The notes beneath the pieces are model-generated. The model worked only from the letters and a program-made list of their open reading frames with translations, had not been told where the DNA came from and made no database searches. From the IMG/VR virus record IMGVR_UViG_3300008116_000070, positions 1-47,794 of that record: a stretch of DNA of 47,794 bases; one strand, given 5' to 3'. The first letter of the stretch is position 1, and each line of letters starts with the position of its first letter. A program made the position numbers and the translations under genes. The DNA is from a virus. Below, in pieces: positions 1 to 8,951 of the stretch.

Positions 1-252
1 AGTAACTCCAAGGGTGTAGCTAGTCGTAGTATTACCAGGAATGTTTGTGTCGTAAACAAGATACTGGTTATTAGCTAATGGGGCAGCAGCTTTTCGTATA
101 GCAATTCTATAGGTTGCTGCGGCTGTGCCGCGATTACAGACTGTGATGCTAGATACTACGGCTGAGGATCCAGAAGGAACTGCATATAGGGTTTCTCCAG
201 CATTAGATGCAGCTGCAGCCAGCTGACCCAGGACTTTATATATTGTCGCCAA
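1..252 (-). CDS. Virion-associated beta-rich protein, C-terminus cut by window edge
   Basis: The first 84 codons are visible; the rest lies beyond the left edge. I place the start at a TTG (250-252) because an AAGGAG site sits just upstream and the frame is open from there. The protein begins MATIYKVLGQLAAAASNAGE and continues as alternating Ser/Thr/Val/Ala strands (TLYAVPSGSSAVVSSITV, then a TYRIAI strand). The same plan of a short N-terminus, a 'Y.VPS...AV.' strand and a strand with paired hydrophobics is seen in the 100-aa protein at 8952-9254, so the two are probably related small beta-sandwich virion proteins. Its start overlaps the end of the glycosyltransferase gene by 17 bases, which places it in the same late transcript. 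Exact virion role unknown. Confidence 0.7.
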   Translation of the reverse strand, partial: MATIYKVLGQLAAAASNAGETLYAVPSGSSAVVSSITVCNRGTAAATYRIAIRKAAAPLANNQYLVYDTNIPGNTTTSYTLGVT

Positions 253-1309
253 GAGGGTGCTCCTTAGTGTAGAAAGCCAAGTTTGTTATTAGGCGTTGAT
301 CATTCGGGTTTAATTCTACGGCCTTAGTGCCGTATTGAATGGCTTTATCCGATAAACCTAGGTTATGGGCCGCTATAGCCGCATAGTCCCAGGGCGCAGA
401 ACCCCAGGCAAACTCCTCACATAAATACTCTAGGGGCTTTTCAGTAATTTCAAGTGCGTTTTCTGCGGCATCTAGACAGTCAAACCAACGGTTATTTTCA
501 TAGTACAGCTTTGCTAGTTCTACATAGGGCTCTCTTCTATCGGGAGCCTCATTAACTGCCTTCTTAAGCCAAGCTTCTTTTTCTGTAAATTCTTTCATAA
601 GTTTAGATATATACCTCATAGATGCTGCTCGTTCTGGTTTCCATACCGCTTTTGGTAAAGATAGGTGACGTTTAAATTCTTCAATGGCCGCATCAAATTG
701 TCCATAGAAGAATAATTCTCTAGCGTAGTAAAAGGCATTTCTATCGTCATACGGGTCTTCTTTTACAGACTGTGCAAGAAGGGGCATATATTGAGATCTA
801 GGCTTTGAGTTGTCCGCATGGTGGTGAATCTCTAAACCTATCCAGGTTTGAATCTCATCTATACGGTCGGTAGTTAATACTTCATGAACTGGGTGTTTCC
901 ACCGATAGCCGTGACGAGCATGTATCTTATCTCCACCGTACTGAAGGCCTGGAGTTCCGTCTTCATTCCAATTCCACGTGTACTTGTATCTTGGACGGGT
1001 AGTATCTTTTGACATTCGGTCTAGGTGCCAACGCCATCCAGGCACTAGAACTTCGTCCATATCCAAGGCTATACATATATCAATGTCGTTGGGTAAAGCT
1101 GCAAGGGCAGCGTTACGAGCATCATCAAAACGCCAAGGTTTTACAGAGATGTCAATGACATTTATGCCGTAGTTCCTGGCATATTTTTTAGTTAGGTCAG
1201 TAGAGCCAGTATCTGCAATTAGTAGATAGTCAGCTTCTTTTGCTGACTGATACCATTTTTCTACAAACTGCTCTTCGTTTAATGCAATCGTGTATACAGC
1301 TATTTTCAT
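236..1309 (-). CDS. Family 2 glycosyltransferase with C-terminal TPR repeats
   Basis: A 357-aa cytoplasmic glycosyltransferase expected to move a sugar from a nucleotide donor to an unknown acceptor. The N-terminal GT-A fold is recognisable from 'YTIALNEEQFVEKWYQS' (residues 6-22), 'IADTGSTDLT' (31-40) and the metal-binding 'ALDMDEVL' (81-88). The second half is helical with TPR-like units around residues 255-345 (for example LAKLYYENNRWFDCLDAAE and a unit ending AVELNPNDQ). This GT2-plus-TPR layout is common in bacterial and phage glycosyltransferases such as SunS-like proteins. It lies downstream of a collagen-like fibre gene and near two other sugar-transfer genes and a methyltransferase, which suggests modification of virion proteins. 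The acceptor is inference. Confidence 0.88.
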   Translation of the reverse strand: MKIAVYTIALNEEQFVEKWYQSAKEADYLLIADTGSTDLTKKYARNYGINVIDISVKPWRFDDARNAALAALPNDIDICIALDMDEVLVPGWRWHLDRMSKDTTRPRYKYTWNWNEDGTPGLQYGGDKIHARHGYRWKHPVHEVLTTDRIDEIQTWIGLEIHHHADNSKPRSQYMPLLAQSVKEDPYDDRNAFYYARELFFYGQFDAAIEEFKRHLSLPKAVWKPERAASMRYISKLMKEFTEKEAWLKKAVNEAPDRREPYVELAKLYYENNRWFDCLDAAENALEITEKPLEYLCEEFAWGSAPWDYAAIAAHNLGLSDKAIQYGTKAVELNPNDQRLITNLAFYTKEHPLGDNI

Positions 1310-1326
1310 TGGCCCTCCGATGGCCG

Positions 1327-1440
1327 TTATTCTTCAGGGAATACTAGGTCGTAACCTATTACTGTTCCCTCGTCGTCTCGTACTTCGAATTTTTCTGCGC
1401 CTGTGGCAGGGTCTATTCCTAAGCTTACTTTAGTTGTCAT
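1327..1440 (-). CDS. Small acidic protein (37 aa), unknown function
   Basis: A short gene whose ATG overlaps the TGA of the upstream collagen-like fibre gene by four bases (ATGA), a typical translational coupling. The product starts [20 protein letters not shown] and ends in an acidic VFPEE tail. The '[16 protein letters not shown]' stretch reads like a beta-hairpin. I do not recognise a family. Reality is supported by the coupling and by the fact that it fills the gap between two good genes. It could be a small fibre accessory or assembly protein. Confidence 0.65.
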   Translation of the reverse strand: MTTKVSLGIDPATGAEKFEVRDDEGTVIGYDLVFPEE

Positions 1441-3170
1441 GATAGTCTTCCCCAAGGTCCAACGGTAGTTGATGCAAACGATGCTACTGATGCCGGTAGG
1501 TCTGACTGCAGAGCCACTGCTCCAGTAATTCTTGGTGATAGTGTACTGATTGCAGATGGGTTTGGACCAAAAGCTGTGTACACGTTTCCAGGCGTAGTTG
1601 CTACTATAATGATTCCAATAGCGTATCGAGTTCCTGCTTGAAGCGTATAGGTTGCTGGAAGACCGCCAACTGTACTAAACACCCTGTTATATAGCGTGTT
1701 AGTTGAACTAAAGATTGTTGTATCTGAAGCTGTTTGGGCTACAAGTGTTGCTGTGTCATTTACAACCGTATATAAACCAAAACGTACTAGCGTTGCTCCA
1801 GTTGCCTGAGTTGTTCCGGAAACCACACTTATTGAGCTTATAGTGGCTGCCCACATTGGGGTAAACATTGAGAAGTAAACAGTTCCGCTAGACATTGTTC
1901 CCGTAGTGTTTCCGTATCTTGGGGCAACATCTACTATAGATAGGCTTTGATTTAGGTTTCCTGCAAGATTTGTAAAGGCATTTGAGTTAAGCTTTGCCAA
2001 AGTAACGCTTGCATCTGCAAGCTTTGCAGTGGTGACATTTAGATCAGCAATCTTACCAGTAGTGACATTAAGATCAGCTAACTTGGCAGTTGTTACGTTT
2101 AGATCTACAATCTTACTAGTAGTAACTGAATTTGTTGCTAATTTGTCCTCAGTAACATTAGAATCAACAATCTTTGCTGTTGTTACGGTGCCGTCAGTAG
2201 GGGTGCGGGTGTCTGATAGGCGAGTATCGGTTCCGTATACAACCTCAGTATTTGAAGCATTTCCTGTAACAGGTATGTTTTTTGTGGAAGCGGTTCCAAG
2301 ACCAGTTACTTGTGTGTTAGATATAGATAGTAGCGATTGATCTAGACCGAGTACTGCAGCTGTAGGGGTTCCAGTATTTGTTACTGGACCAGTTACTGAA
2401 ATAACTCCAGATGGACCGGTAGGGCCTAAATCTCCCTGTGGACCGGTAGGACCTTGAGCACCGTCTGCGCCATCTGCGCCATCTGCGCCATCTGGTCCAG
2501 TTGGGCCGGTTGCGCCAACAATCTGTCCTGCGCTATACCACTGTGTTCCATCCCAAACGTATACGTCTCCATCGGCATCCACAATGTATGCGTCATTAAT
2601 ATCGTTTCCTGTGGATGGAAGACTTGCAACATCAGCTACGCTACCAACAAGTGTAATAGGAACACCTTGTGGTCCCTGTGCACCAGTCGGTCCTGTTGGA
2701 CCGGTTACAGTTGATGCGGCTCCAGTAGGGCCAGTTACTCCCTGTGCACCGGTTGGGCCTGTAGGTCCGGTAGGTCCAGTAACTTGTGATGCAGCACCGG
2801 TTGGACCAGTAATGCCTTGAGCTCCAGTTGGACCTGTAGGACCAGTGGGTCCTTGTATTCCTTGTGGGCCTGTAGCTCCCTGAGGAATACCAAAATTTAA
2901 AACTGCGGCAGTTGCTGTTCCGCTATTTGCAACCGAGGCGTTTACTCCAGGATTTAAAGTTGTAGTTGTACCAACTGTAACTGTAGGTGTAGGTCCTGTT
3001 GGTCCAGTAACACCTGAGGAATAAACTAATGAGTTCCAAGGAGTTAAACCGTTACCTACTTTGAAACGTCCAGTGTCTGTTTCAAATCCTGCTTCACCTT
3101 GAGAAAGAATTGGGTTTGCCAAGTTCCATTCAGAAGCAGTGCCTCGTCTAAACTGAATCTTTACTGCCAT
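1437..3170 (-). CDS. Collagen-like tail fibre with Mtd-type N-terminal domain
   Basis: A 577-aa fibre. Residues 3-50 ([12 protein letters not shown], then [17 protein letters not shown]) match the N-terminal beta domain of major tropism determinant-like phage fibres, which anchors them to the virion. Collagen-type Gly-X-Y repeats rich in GPT triplets fill about 53-61, 97-170 and 219-254. A 50-residue non-collagen module (172-219, with [16 protein letters not shown]) separates them and recurs in the 721-aa fibre. Residues 329-394 hold a ten-residue repeat of the type [10 protein letters not shown], common in trimeric fibre shafts. The C-terminal 170 residues are beta-rich and probably form the receptor-binding tip. 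It directly follows the 121-aa collagen-like gene and is coupled to the 37-aa gene. Confidence 0.9.
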   Translation of the reverse strand: MAVKIQFRRGTASEWNLANPILSQGEAGFETDTGRFKVGNGLTPWNSLVYSSGVTGPTGPTPTVTVGTTTTLNPGVNASVANSGTATAAVLNFGIPQGATGPQGIQGPTGPTGPTGAQGITGPTGAASQVTGPTGPTGPTGAQGVTGPTGAASTVTGPTGPTGAQGPQGVPITLVGSVADVASLPSTGNDINDAYIVDADGDVYVWDGTQWYSAGQIVGATGPTGPDGADGADGADGAQGPTGPQGDLGPTGPSGVISVTGPVTNTGTPTAAVLGLDQSLLSISNTQVTGLGTASTKNIPVTGNASNTEVVYGTDTRLSDTRTPTDGTVTTAKIVDSNVTEDKLATNSVTTSKIVDLNVTTAKLADLNVTTGKIADLNVTTAKLADASVTLAKLNSNAFTNLAGNLNQSLSIVDVAPRYGNTTGTMSSGTVYFSMFTPMWAATISSISVVSGTTQATGATLVRFGLYTVVNDTATLVAQTASDTTIFSSTNTLYNRVFSTVGGLPATYTLQAGTRYAIGIIIVATTPGNVYTAFGPNPSAISTLSPRITGAVALQSDLPASVASFASTTVGPWGRLS

Positions 3171-3536
3171 TTAAACTCCTTGCACATTTCCGCCGTTGAG
3201 AGTAATGCCGCCGCCGTATACCGAGTTTGGAACGCCACCATCTACGTTGTCGTTTTCTGGTCCAGTAGGTCCAGTAGGCCCTAGAGGTCCAGGAGTTGTA
3301 GACACTGGTCCAGTAGGTCCTGTTGGGCCGGTTATTCCAGGCCCTGTAGGGCCCGTAGGACCGGTTATGCCGGGACCGGTAGGACCTGTTGGTCCAATAG
3401 GTCCTGTAGGTCCTAAATCTCCTTGCACACCTTCAGATACTAAAAGGCGCCAAACTGATCCATTCCAATACCAAGTAGTCTCACCAACAGTGAACTGTTG
3501 ATTGAGCGTGGGGGTATCTGGAAAATCTATAGGCAT
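3171..3536 (-). CDS. Short collagen-like fibre protein
   Basis: A 121-aa protein. The first 38 residues form one short module ([19 protein letters not shown]) related to the W-containing beta modules of the 721-aa fibre. About 60 residues of Gly-Pro-Thr triplets follow (residues 37-95), and a short tail ([14 protein letters not shown]) ends the protein. No receptor-binding tip is present, so it may be a linker or a truncated fibre that trimerises with a partner. Its stop codon directly abuts the ATG of the 577-aa fibre, whose AAGGAG site lies inside the end of this gene. No clear ribosome-binding site is seen for its own ATG. Confidence 0.82.
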   Translation of the reverse strand: MPIDFPDTPTLNQQFTVGETTWYWNGSVWRLLVSEGVQGDLGPTGPIGPTGPTGPGITGPTGPTGPGITGPTGPTGPVSTTPGPLGPTGPTGPENDNVDGGVPNSVYGGGITLNGGNVQGV

Positions 3537-3557
3537 AGTATGACAGTATAAGGCGCT

Positions 3558-4571
3558 TTATTTACCGTGTCTTTGCCAATATTCTTCTCGCCACTTAGGA
3601 AACATCTCAGATAGGTCATATCCTAGGTATTCATAGAGCTCAGAAATAGGCCGTTCAGTACCAAAATGCTCAGGCCCAATAGTTCCAGCAGCAATGGCGT
3701 CTATACATCGATCTGTTCCAGCCATTTTTTCTTTTTTCCATTCTTCTGGAAAATCTTGACTTGGCTTATTCATAGCTAATTTAGGAACATTAGATTTTTG
3801 AATAACTTCGTATCCTGGAAATAAGTGATGTATGGGTACTTTTATAGGTATGTATACGTTCCACCCATGAGTGAATGCACGCATACTGTTATAGACTTCT
3901 TCACCCCAAAAAACAATCCATTCGGGCTGTGGAAGGTCTATAGCATATTTTGCTGGAGCAAAAAAGAAGCAACCAGACGTGTACCATCCTCTATCCGAAT
4001 CTTCTTTTACTTGTTTTTTAACATAGTAATGTACTGGCTTTAATTCATATCCGTTTAAAAATTCCCCCTTAGAGCCAAATACATTAAAGCTAGTCTGCTC
4101 AAAAAACGTATCATTATAGTGATCCTTCATTCCGTAGGATCCATCCTCTAAGTTATAAGATTGTTCAGGGCTACCTTTTGGCCACCAAGGTTTTGGATAA
4201 CCAGCAATTATTGCTTTTGGATAATCTATTTTCTTATGTTGCTCTGTTAACCAAGTATCCCAATTAGGCTCAAATCTTGTGTGAGAATCAATCTGTAGTA
4301 CATAATCGTACTCCTCAGTAAGCCACTGATTAGCTAAGTTCCTAGCCTTACATACACTAAACCATTCTCCAGCAAAGTCTATTGTAGACATTACTTTTCC
4401 ACCATGGTTATTTTTTATCCCATACTTATCCTCTTCCCCCGAAGTATTTGGAAGAACAGTTATATAGCATCCAACCCTGATCTCCTCTGGTCTTTCTGCC
4501 ATTTTAAATGCGTGGTCTATAGTGGATTGAAGCAATGGGTCTCTGTATGCTGCAAGTGATATGTAAATCAT
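3558..4571 (-). CDS. GlcNAc-transferase-like glycosyltransferase (Skp1 GnT / GT60 type)
   Basis: A soluble glycosyltransferase of about 337 aa. The start 'MIYISLAAYRDPLLQSTID' and the 'VLQIDSHTRFEPNWD' motif, whose DSH acts as the metal-binding DxD equivalent, are hallmarks of the family that includes Dictyostelium Skp1 GlcNAc-transferase and trypanosome polypeptide GlcNAc-transferases (Pfam GlcNAc, PF11397). Those eukaryotic enzymes add GlcNAc to hydroxyproline or Thr of proteins. I prefer the ATG at 4571, which overlaps the upstream methyltransferase stop as ATGA, over an upstream TTG at 4583. Placement beside Thr-rich collagen-like fibres makes fibre glycosylation a reasonable guess. Donor and acceptor are not proven by the sequence. 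Confidence 0.85.
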   Translation of the reverse strand: MIYISLAAYRDPLLQSTIDHAFKMAERPEEIRVGCYITVLPNTSGEEDKYGIKNNHGGKVMSTIDFAGEWFSVCKARNLANQWLTEEYDYVLQIDSHTRFEPNWDTWLTEQHKKIDYPKAIIAGYPKPWWPKGSPEQSYNLEDGSYGMKDHYNDTFFEQTSFNVFGSKGEFLNGYELKPVHYYVKKQVKEDSDRGWYTSGCFFFAPAKYAIDLPQPEWIVFWGEEVYNSMRAFTHGWNVYIPIKVPIHHLFPGYEVIQKSNVPKLAMNKPSQDFPEEWKKEKMAGTDRCIDAIAAGTIGPEHFGTERPISELYEYLGYDLSEMFPKWREEYWQRHGK

Positions 4572-5107
4572 TTTACCCACCAATCTTCAAAAGGAAACCT
4601 AGGGTTATTTTGAGAGCACACGTTTTCTTTATACAAGACATATCCTTTATCTAAAAGAATCTCTTTTTGTTTATTTTTTATAATAAGGTTGTCTTTGCTT
4701 ACGTACAAGTCATGCTCAAAAGTTATTGTTTTAAATTCATAGCCAGATTCTAATATTTTTTCTAAAGCTTCTAGGGTCTGTGTAGCAGGCTCTATATCTA
4801 GAGATAAATAATCTATGGTCTGGGGCAATTCGTGCCCCATTAAAAGCTTTTTATAGTCTAGTTTTGTTGCGTCGGCTACTATGCATGGGGAGGACCGTTT
4901 ACTGATGTACTGCTTTGCTCTTTCTGGAATTATCTCTATAGCTAACCCCGTCCAGCCATACTCTACCTCTAAAACATATGTATTAGATATGCTTTCCGAG
5001 TCATAGGCGCCTATCTCTAAAAAAGTTCCACCAACTTTATAGTCATTTTTAGACAGTGCAAATAGATCTTGTCCGGCTTGACTTTTAAAGTTGCTCAACT
5101 TCTTCAA
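4568..5107 (-). CDS. FkbM-family methyltransferase
   Basis: A 179-aa SAM-dependent methyltransferase. The glycine-rich SAM-binding region is 'GGTFLEIGAYDSESISNTY' (about 27-45), followed by 'GWTGLAIEIIPERAKQY' (acidic residue binding the ribose), then 'CIVADATKLD' and 'DYLSLDIEPATQTLEAL'. The SQAGQDLF start is typical of FkbM proteins, which usually O-methylate sugars or polyketides. It is shorter than many FkbM enzymes but contains the core. It starts at TTG, since no ATG fits, overlapping the upstream gene by 23 bases. It sits between two transferase genes, so methyl capping of a transferred sugar is the likely role. The substrate is inference. Confidence 0.85.
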   Translation of the reverse strand: MKKLSNFKSQAGQDLFALSKNDYKVGGTFLEIGAYDSESISNTYVLEVEYGWTGLAIEIIPERAKQYISKRSSPCIVADATKLDYKKLLMGHELPQTIDYLSLDIEPATQTLEALEKILESGYEFKTITFEHDLYVSKDNLIIKNKQKEILLDKGYVLYKENVCSQNNPRFPFEDWWVK

Positions 5108-5768
5108 ACCCCTTATTGATAAAGTCTTTTCTAATATCGTTGCCTATGTATGTTTTATATGGAACCCATACATGCTCAAATATAGCCATGTCTTTATTTA
5201 TAACTATTGGTATCTCTGCTTTTTCTGCAGCCTTACAAAAGTTAATGTCTTGACTCATAGGGCCATTTTCATCCGTGGACGAATAAAAATAAATAGGTAT
5301 TTGTTCAATTATTCCGTCTTCTTTTGGATAGTTAGCCTTGATTACAAAGTCATTTATGCGATCAAATACTTCTTTCTTAATTACTACCATATCTAGATCC
5401 ATAAGCTTTGCAGTTATAGGACTATCTGAATCCTGATTAGGGGAGTCATTTAATACTGCTTTATAAAATTGTTCTGGAGCAAAGTATTGTTTTGTTGGTA
5501 CGCCCTCAATTAAAGATTCGCCCTTAATTATCCCTACTAAATCTGTAGCTACCCATTGAATATGTGGCTTTATAAATATTAGGGCGTCATAGTTTTTTTC
5601 TATTACAATTTCTGCCGCTTCGTTTCGAAAACTAAACTCATCCGGAGACCACATAAATCTAAATTCAATACCTTCTTTTTCTCCCAGAGCGTAGGTTTCA
5701 GCAAGGCTTTTTGCAAAAAAAGCAGATATCTGGGGATTTGGCGATTGAGTAGATATTAGTACTTTCAT
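5085..5768 (-). CDS. Putative glycosyltransferase-like protein
   Basis: A 227-aa protein starting MKVLISTQSPNPQISAFFAK. It looks like a minimal GT-A type transferase as found in T4-like and cyanophage genomes: an N-terminal Rossmann-like strand, then 'FMWSPDEFSFRNEAAEI' and 'YDALIFIKPHIQWVATDL' in the place of the DxD loop, then 'GPMSQDINFCKAAEKAEIP' near the C-terminus, where such enzymes carry a D/E-D acceptor motif. No canonical DxD is visible, so activity is uncertain. It leads the glycosylation cluster (four genes with 23- and 4-base overlaps or short gaps) directly after a terminator that separates it from the fibre genes. Confidence 0.6.
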   Translation of the reverse strand: MKVLISTQSPNPQISAFFAKSLAETYALGEKEGIEFRFMWSPDEFSFRNEAAEIVIEKNYDALIFIKPHIQWVATDLVGIIKGESLIEGVPTKQYFAPEQFYKAVLNDSPNQDSDSPITAKLMDLDMVVIKKEVFDRINDFVIKANYPKEDGIIEQIPIYFYSSTDENGPMSQDINFCKAAEKAEIPIVINKDMAIFEHVWVPYKTYIGNDIRKDFINKGFEEVEQL

Positions 5769-5785
5769 ATAGTTACTCCAAATAA

Positions 5786-5814
5786 AATAGGCGGGCCATA
5801 TAGACCCGCCTATT
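5786..5814 (-). terminator. Rho-independent terminator after the 89-aa gene
   Basis: A 10-bp perfect inverted repeat (AATAGGCGGG and CCCGCCTATT) with a 9-base loop. On the minus strand it is followed by TTATTTGG. It separates the fibre gene block from the glycosylation block, which may therefore have its own promoter or depend on read-through. Confidence 0.8.
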
Positions 5815-5829
5815 CTACAAGCTATTTAA

Positions 5830-6099
5830 TTATTCTTCTTCTGCAGGTGCCTCAATAGCGGCCTTTAGAGCTGCTTCTTCTGCTTCAAAAGCGGCTTTCT
5901 TTTCCGCTTCTTCAGCAGCCTTTGCAGCTTCTTCAACCTCTGTTTGAGCAACAAATGCTTCTGCCCATGCTTGAGCGTCTGCATTTGAGTCAAACGGAGT
6001 GTTGCCCTCTTCACGAGGATCAAAAGATTGAGTAAGAAACACTCCACCATCTCGAAGAATAGTGGCTACTTTCTTATCTACTTCTACTGTAAACGCCAT
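5830..6099 (-). CDS. Small Ala/Glu-rich protein with coiled-coil tail
   Basis: 89 aa with a good AAGGAG site before the ATG. The first 55 residues form a small beta/alpha domain (MAFTVEVDKKVATILRDGGV, then a DAQAWAEAFVA helix). The last 35 residues are almost only Ala, Glu and Lys, predicting a charged helix. Similar small proteins often follow fibre genes in phages. No defined function is recognised. It lies 3 bases downstream of the 948-aa gene and ends the transcript at the following terminator. Confidence 0.75.
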   Translation of the reverse strand: MAFTVEVDKKVATILRDGGVFLTQSFDPREEGNTPFDSNADAQAWAEAFVAQTEVEEAAKAAEEAEKKAAFEAEEAALKAAIEAPAEEE

Positions 6100-6102
6100 T
6101 TG

Positions 6103-8949
6103 TTATGCCTCCTTAGATCTTACTAGGTAGTAGTTTGGATTTCTCCAAGTACGTACGCTGTCCTGTTCAGAACCACCTGCGATGATTTCTACGCCACCGA
6201 GGCAAGCCTTATTATAGGAGAAGTACCACCAGAAGCTACCAATACTTCCAGAGTTACCGCCCTGATAGTTAGGGGTAGGACGAGAGTTAATTGGGATATG
6301 AGAAACAATTACTTTAGGCTCTGCAGAAAGGTTGTCCATATCAAAGACATAGTAACCTGTGCTGTCAGGCTTTTCGCAGATCGCATATCGACCGTCGTAC
6401 CATACGTGAGGTGTACGGTTCATAGTAGTGTCTTGAGACCAATATGGGCTAGAGGTTGTATGCAAACGACGCCATCCGGTTTGTGTAGCAGCAAATGGGG
6501 CTACACCAGATTCCTGGCTATACTGAAGGAGTGAACGTCCATCCCAGAATATTGTTCCCTCTGGAATACCTGTACGGCTTAGACGACCGGCTCCAAACTT
6601 AACAACTTGCACAAAGTTATTAGAGATTGCGTCATGTGTAAATGTATAGGTCTGAGGTACGCGGCCATCTCCTTGCCACTGTGAGCTGATCCAGTTATAG
6701 CTTACGAAGCGTTGTGTAAATCCATACTCCCAGTTAAAGAGGTTCCAGATATTATAAACTTCCCACACATCAGAGTCGTATGGACGAATGAAGTGGACTC
6801 CTGGACGATATGCACGGCCGTTTGAGAAGATTGAGATTTCACCTGGGTTTTCAGTTGAGGAAATGAACGGTTGACCTTGCGCCCATGTTCTAGAGGTATC
6901 GTCAGATGTATCATCACCACCCTGGTTGTAATCTAGATAATCAAATCTTCCGGTATCTTCTTCGACCCACGCTGAAACTTGACGCCATGGAGAGCGGTTG
7001 AATGTGGAGAATGGATAGTTACCGTTGTTCCAAACAAATCCCAAACGAGATGGTCTAAAACCAGTTACATAATAACGACGCATTTGTGGGTCGTAAATAG
7101 ATTGAATGATTTGCATATCATTTAGAACTGGATAAATTTCTCCAGCTGTAGAGATGAGTTCTGCACCCATGCTCTCAAAACCATGTCGGCTTCTACCTGT
7201 AGAGTCATATGTTGATCCAGCTGAACGTCCTCCACGAACTTCAGAATCCCAGGTATTTTGACCATAGGATGCCCAGATCACAGCTCTAGCGAATGGGTTT
7301 CTGTGTAAACCAAATGCAAGAACGGTATTTAGACCTACAGACATTTCGCCACGAGGACGATATGCTCCAATAAGATCTACTTTCTTTGGCCTTGTAACGT
7401 CTACATAGTCGTGGTTATGACGAGATAGCGCTGAACTACCATAGTTGTTTCGGAAGCGGAAGAAACGACCATTCCAAGAAGAACCTGCTGGCTGCCAAAT
7501 AAAGGTTGAACCATAAGTATCATGTCCTGGACGCATTGCTACTGGGTAGAAATCTTCCATTTCAAAGGACTTATCTAACCAACGATCAAGTGACTGAGTA
7601 GCGGTGTCATAGATCCATAGACGGCGTCCCCAATAGCGGTCTCCGTTTCCTGGAGCTGTGTTGTCTGTGGTATATGTACGACGACCGATAACACCAAACG
7701 AAGTTGCGTTGTAACGGAAAATCTGACCGCCACGGAACCAAGTTGATGCCTCATTTAGACGTGATGGGGGGGTTACCTTTGCCCATACGTTGTTAGTTGG
7801 GTCGTAAATCTGATAGTCAGTTGAACCACCATCAGTGTTACCAATACCTTGAGTTGGGCTAGCAAGGAAGTAGTTATTTACATAAGATCCTTCATGCCAA
7901 GTATCAGCTGCTGAAGTGATTGCTTCACGAACACCTGTTGCTAGGTTATAACGAATAAATCCGTTACTTGAACGCTCTTGCTGCCAGTTGTACCAGAAGC
8001 GAACGCCATTTATAACGTGAGTAAACGACATTTGAGGACCATCAACATATGAGTTATAGCCTGTTGCGCCAAGGTTCCACGCACCAACAAATGTCCAAGT
8101 ATCAGTAGCTTTTGTATAGATGTATAGGTATGTATCTACTGAAGTATATTGAACAGAGTTAATTGTCTGGGTTCTGTTATCAACGCAGCGGAACCAAACA
8201 ATAAGGTCATCTCCGGTATCCCACATTACTGCACGGCGTAGACGCTGCTCAGCAAATGTAGTTCCGTTTTCAATAGCTTGTGGAGGTAGAGGAATGTCTG
8301 CAAGACGAGTCCAAGTATTTGTCGTATTGGACATGGACTTGAAGAAGAAGTTTCCAGCAATACCTGAGAAGGTAGTTGAGGAGGTACCAATTCCTTGTCC
8401 TGTACTTGGGGTGTTACGGAAACGGTATACGCCATCTCCGGCTGAGTTATATGTCCAGCACACCCAAGCTGCAGTGCTTCCAGTTCCATCAAGACGAGCT
8501 GTCATTGGGTTACGGCTGGTATTCATTCCGTAACCTTCGTAAGCAAACCAGTCAGTTGACTTCTCAGTGTGTGCGTAAACATCGCCAAGACCATCGATTG
8601 CAGATCCTGTACGAGATGGTGTTGAAGAGCTGTACTTAATAATAAGAAGTGTTGAACCAGTACCAGCAGTGTTTCCACCAGTAGATGAGCTCAAAATACG
8701 GATACGAGCAATGGTTCCATTATGAGTAAATGCTTTATTCTTAGCAAGAGCTACTGTCTCAATAGGAGAAGTAAGATTACCAACAGCGTAGATAGCTACG
8801 GTTAGTGGCTCTTCTTGAGCACGAAACTCATAGATTCCGTTAGCATTTAATTCAGTGGTGTTGTATTCAGCACCAGGAGCGGCAGCAAAGCTATAGGTTA
8901 ATGCACCTACGCCTTGGCCAGATGTTGAAGGATAGACTAGAGCTCCCAT
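6103..8949 (-). CDS. Large putative tail protein with kelch-like beta-propeller repeats
   Basis: 948 aa, rich in Trp, Tyr, Arg and Asn, and probably a virion protein for host contact. The N-terminal 110 residues form a beta domain (IYEFRAQEEPLTVAIYAVG). After that, units ending in a strand with Y or W recur at irregular spacing, e.g. YLYIYTKATDTWTFVGAW, YQIYDPTNNVWAKVTPPSR, LWIYDTATQSLDRWLDKSF and YYVFDMDNLSAEPKVI. Each has the 'hydrophobic-Y-D-x-x-x-x-x-W' signature of kelch-type propeller blades. It lies between two beta-rich virion genes and before the fibre genes. No enzyme motif is seen. Propeller assignment comes from motif reading only. Confidence 0.7.
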   Translation of the reverse strand: MGALVYPSTSGQGVGALTYSFAAAPGAEYNTTELNANGIYEFRAQEEPLTVAIYAVGNLTSPIETVALAKNKAFTHNGTIARIRILSSSTGGNTAGTGSTLLIIKYSSSTPSRTGSAIDGLGDVYAHTEKSTDWFAYEGYGMNTSRNPMTARLDGTGSTAAWVCWTYNSAGDGVYRFRNTPSTGQGIGTSSTTFSGIAGNFFFKSMSNTTNTWTRLADIPLPPQAIENGTTFAEQRLRRAVMWDTGDDLIVWFRCVDNRTQTINSVQYTSVDTYLYIYTKATDTWTFVGAWNLGATGYNSYVDGPQMSFTHVINGVRFWYNWQQERSSNGFIRYNLATGVREAITSAADTWHEGSYVNNYFLASPTQGIGNTDGGSTDYQIYDPTNNVWAKVTPPSRLNEASTWFRGGQIFRYNATSFGVIGRRTYTTDNTAPGNGDRYWGRRLWIYDTATQSLDRWLDKSFEMEDFYPVAMRPGHDTYGSTFIWQPAGSSWNGRFFRFRNNYGSSALSRHNHDYVDVTRPKKVDLIGAYRPRGEMSVGLNTVLAFGLHRNPFARAVIWASYGQNTWDSEVRGGRSAGSTYDSTGRSRHGFESMGAELISTAGEIYPVLNDMQIIQSIYDPQMRRYYVTGFRPSRLGFVWNNGNYPFSTFNRSPWRQVSAWVEEDTGRFDYLDYNQGGDDTSDDTSRTWAQGQPFISSTENPGEISIFSNGRAYRPGVHFIRPYDSDVWEVYNIWNLFNWEYGFTQRFVSYNWISSQWQGDGRVPQTYTFTHDAISNNFVQVVKFGAGRLSRTGIPEGTIFWDGRSLLQYSQESGVAPFAATQTGWRRLHTTSSPYWSQDTTMNRTPHVWYDGRYAICEKPDSTGYYVFDMDNLSAEPKVIVSHIPINSRPTPNYQGGNSGSIGSFWWYFSYNKACLGGVEIIAGGSEQDSVRTWRNPNYYLVRSKEA

Positions 8950-8951
8950 TG

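Noticed and set aside
2000-2180. Short regular DNA repeat in the 577-aa fibre gene, CRISPR-like at first sight
   Set aside because: The 30-base periodicity is in frame and encodes the ten-residue [10 protein letters not shown]-type repeat; no spacers. No CRISPR array is seen anywhere.
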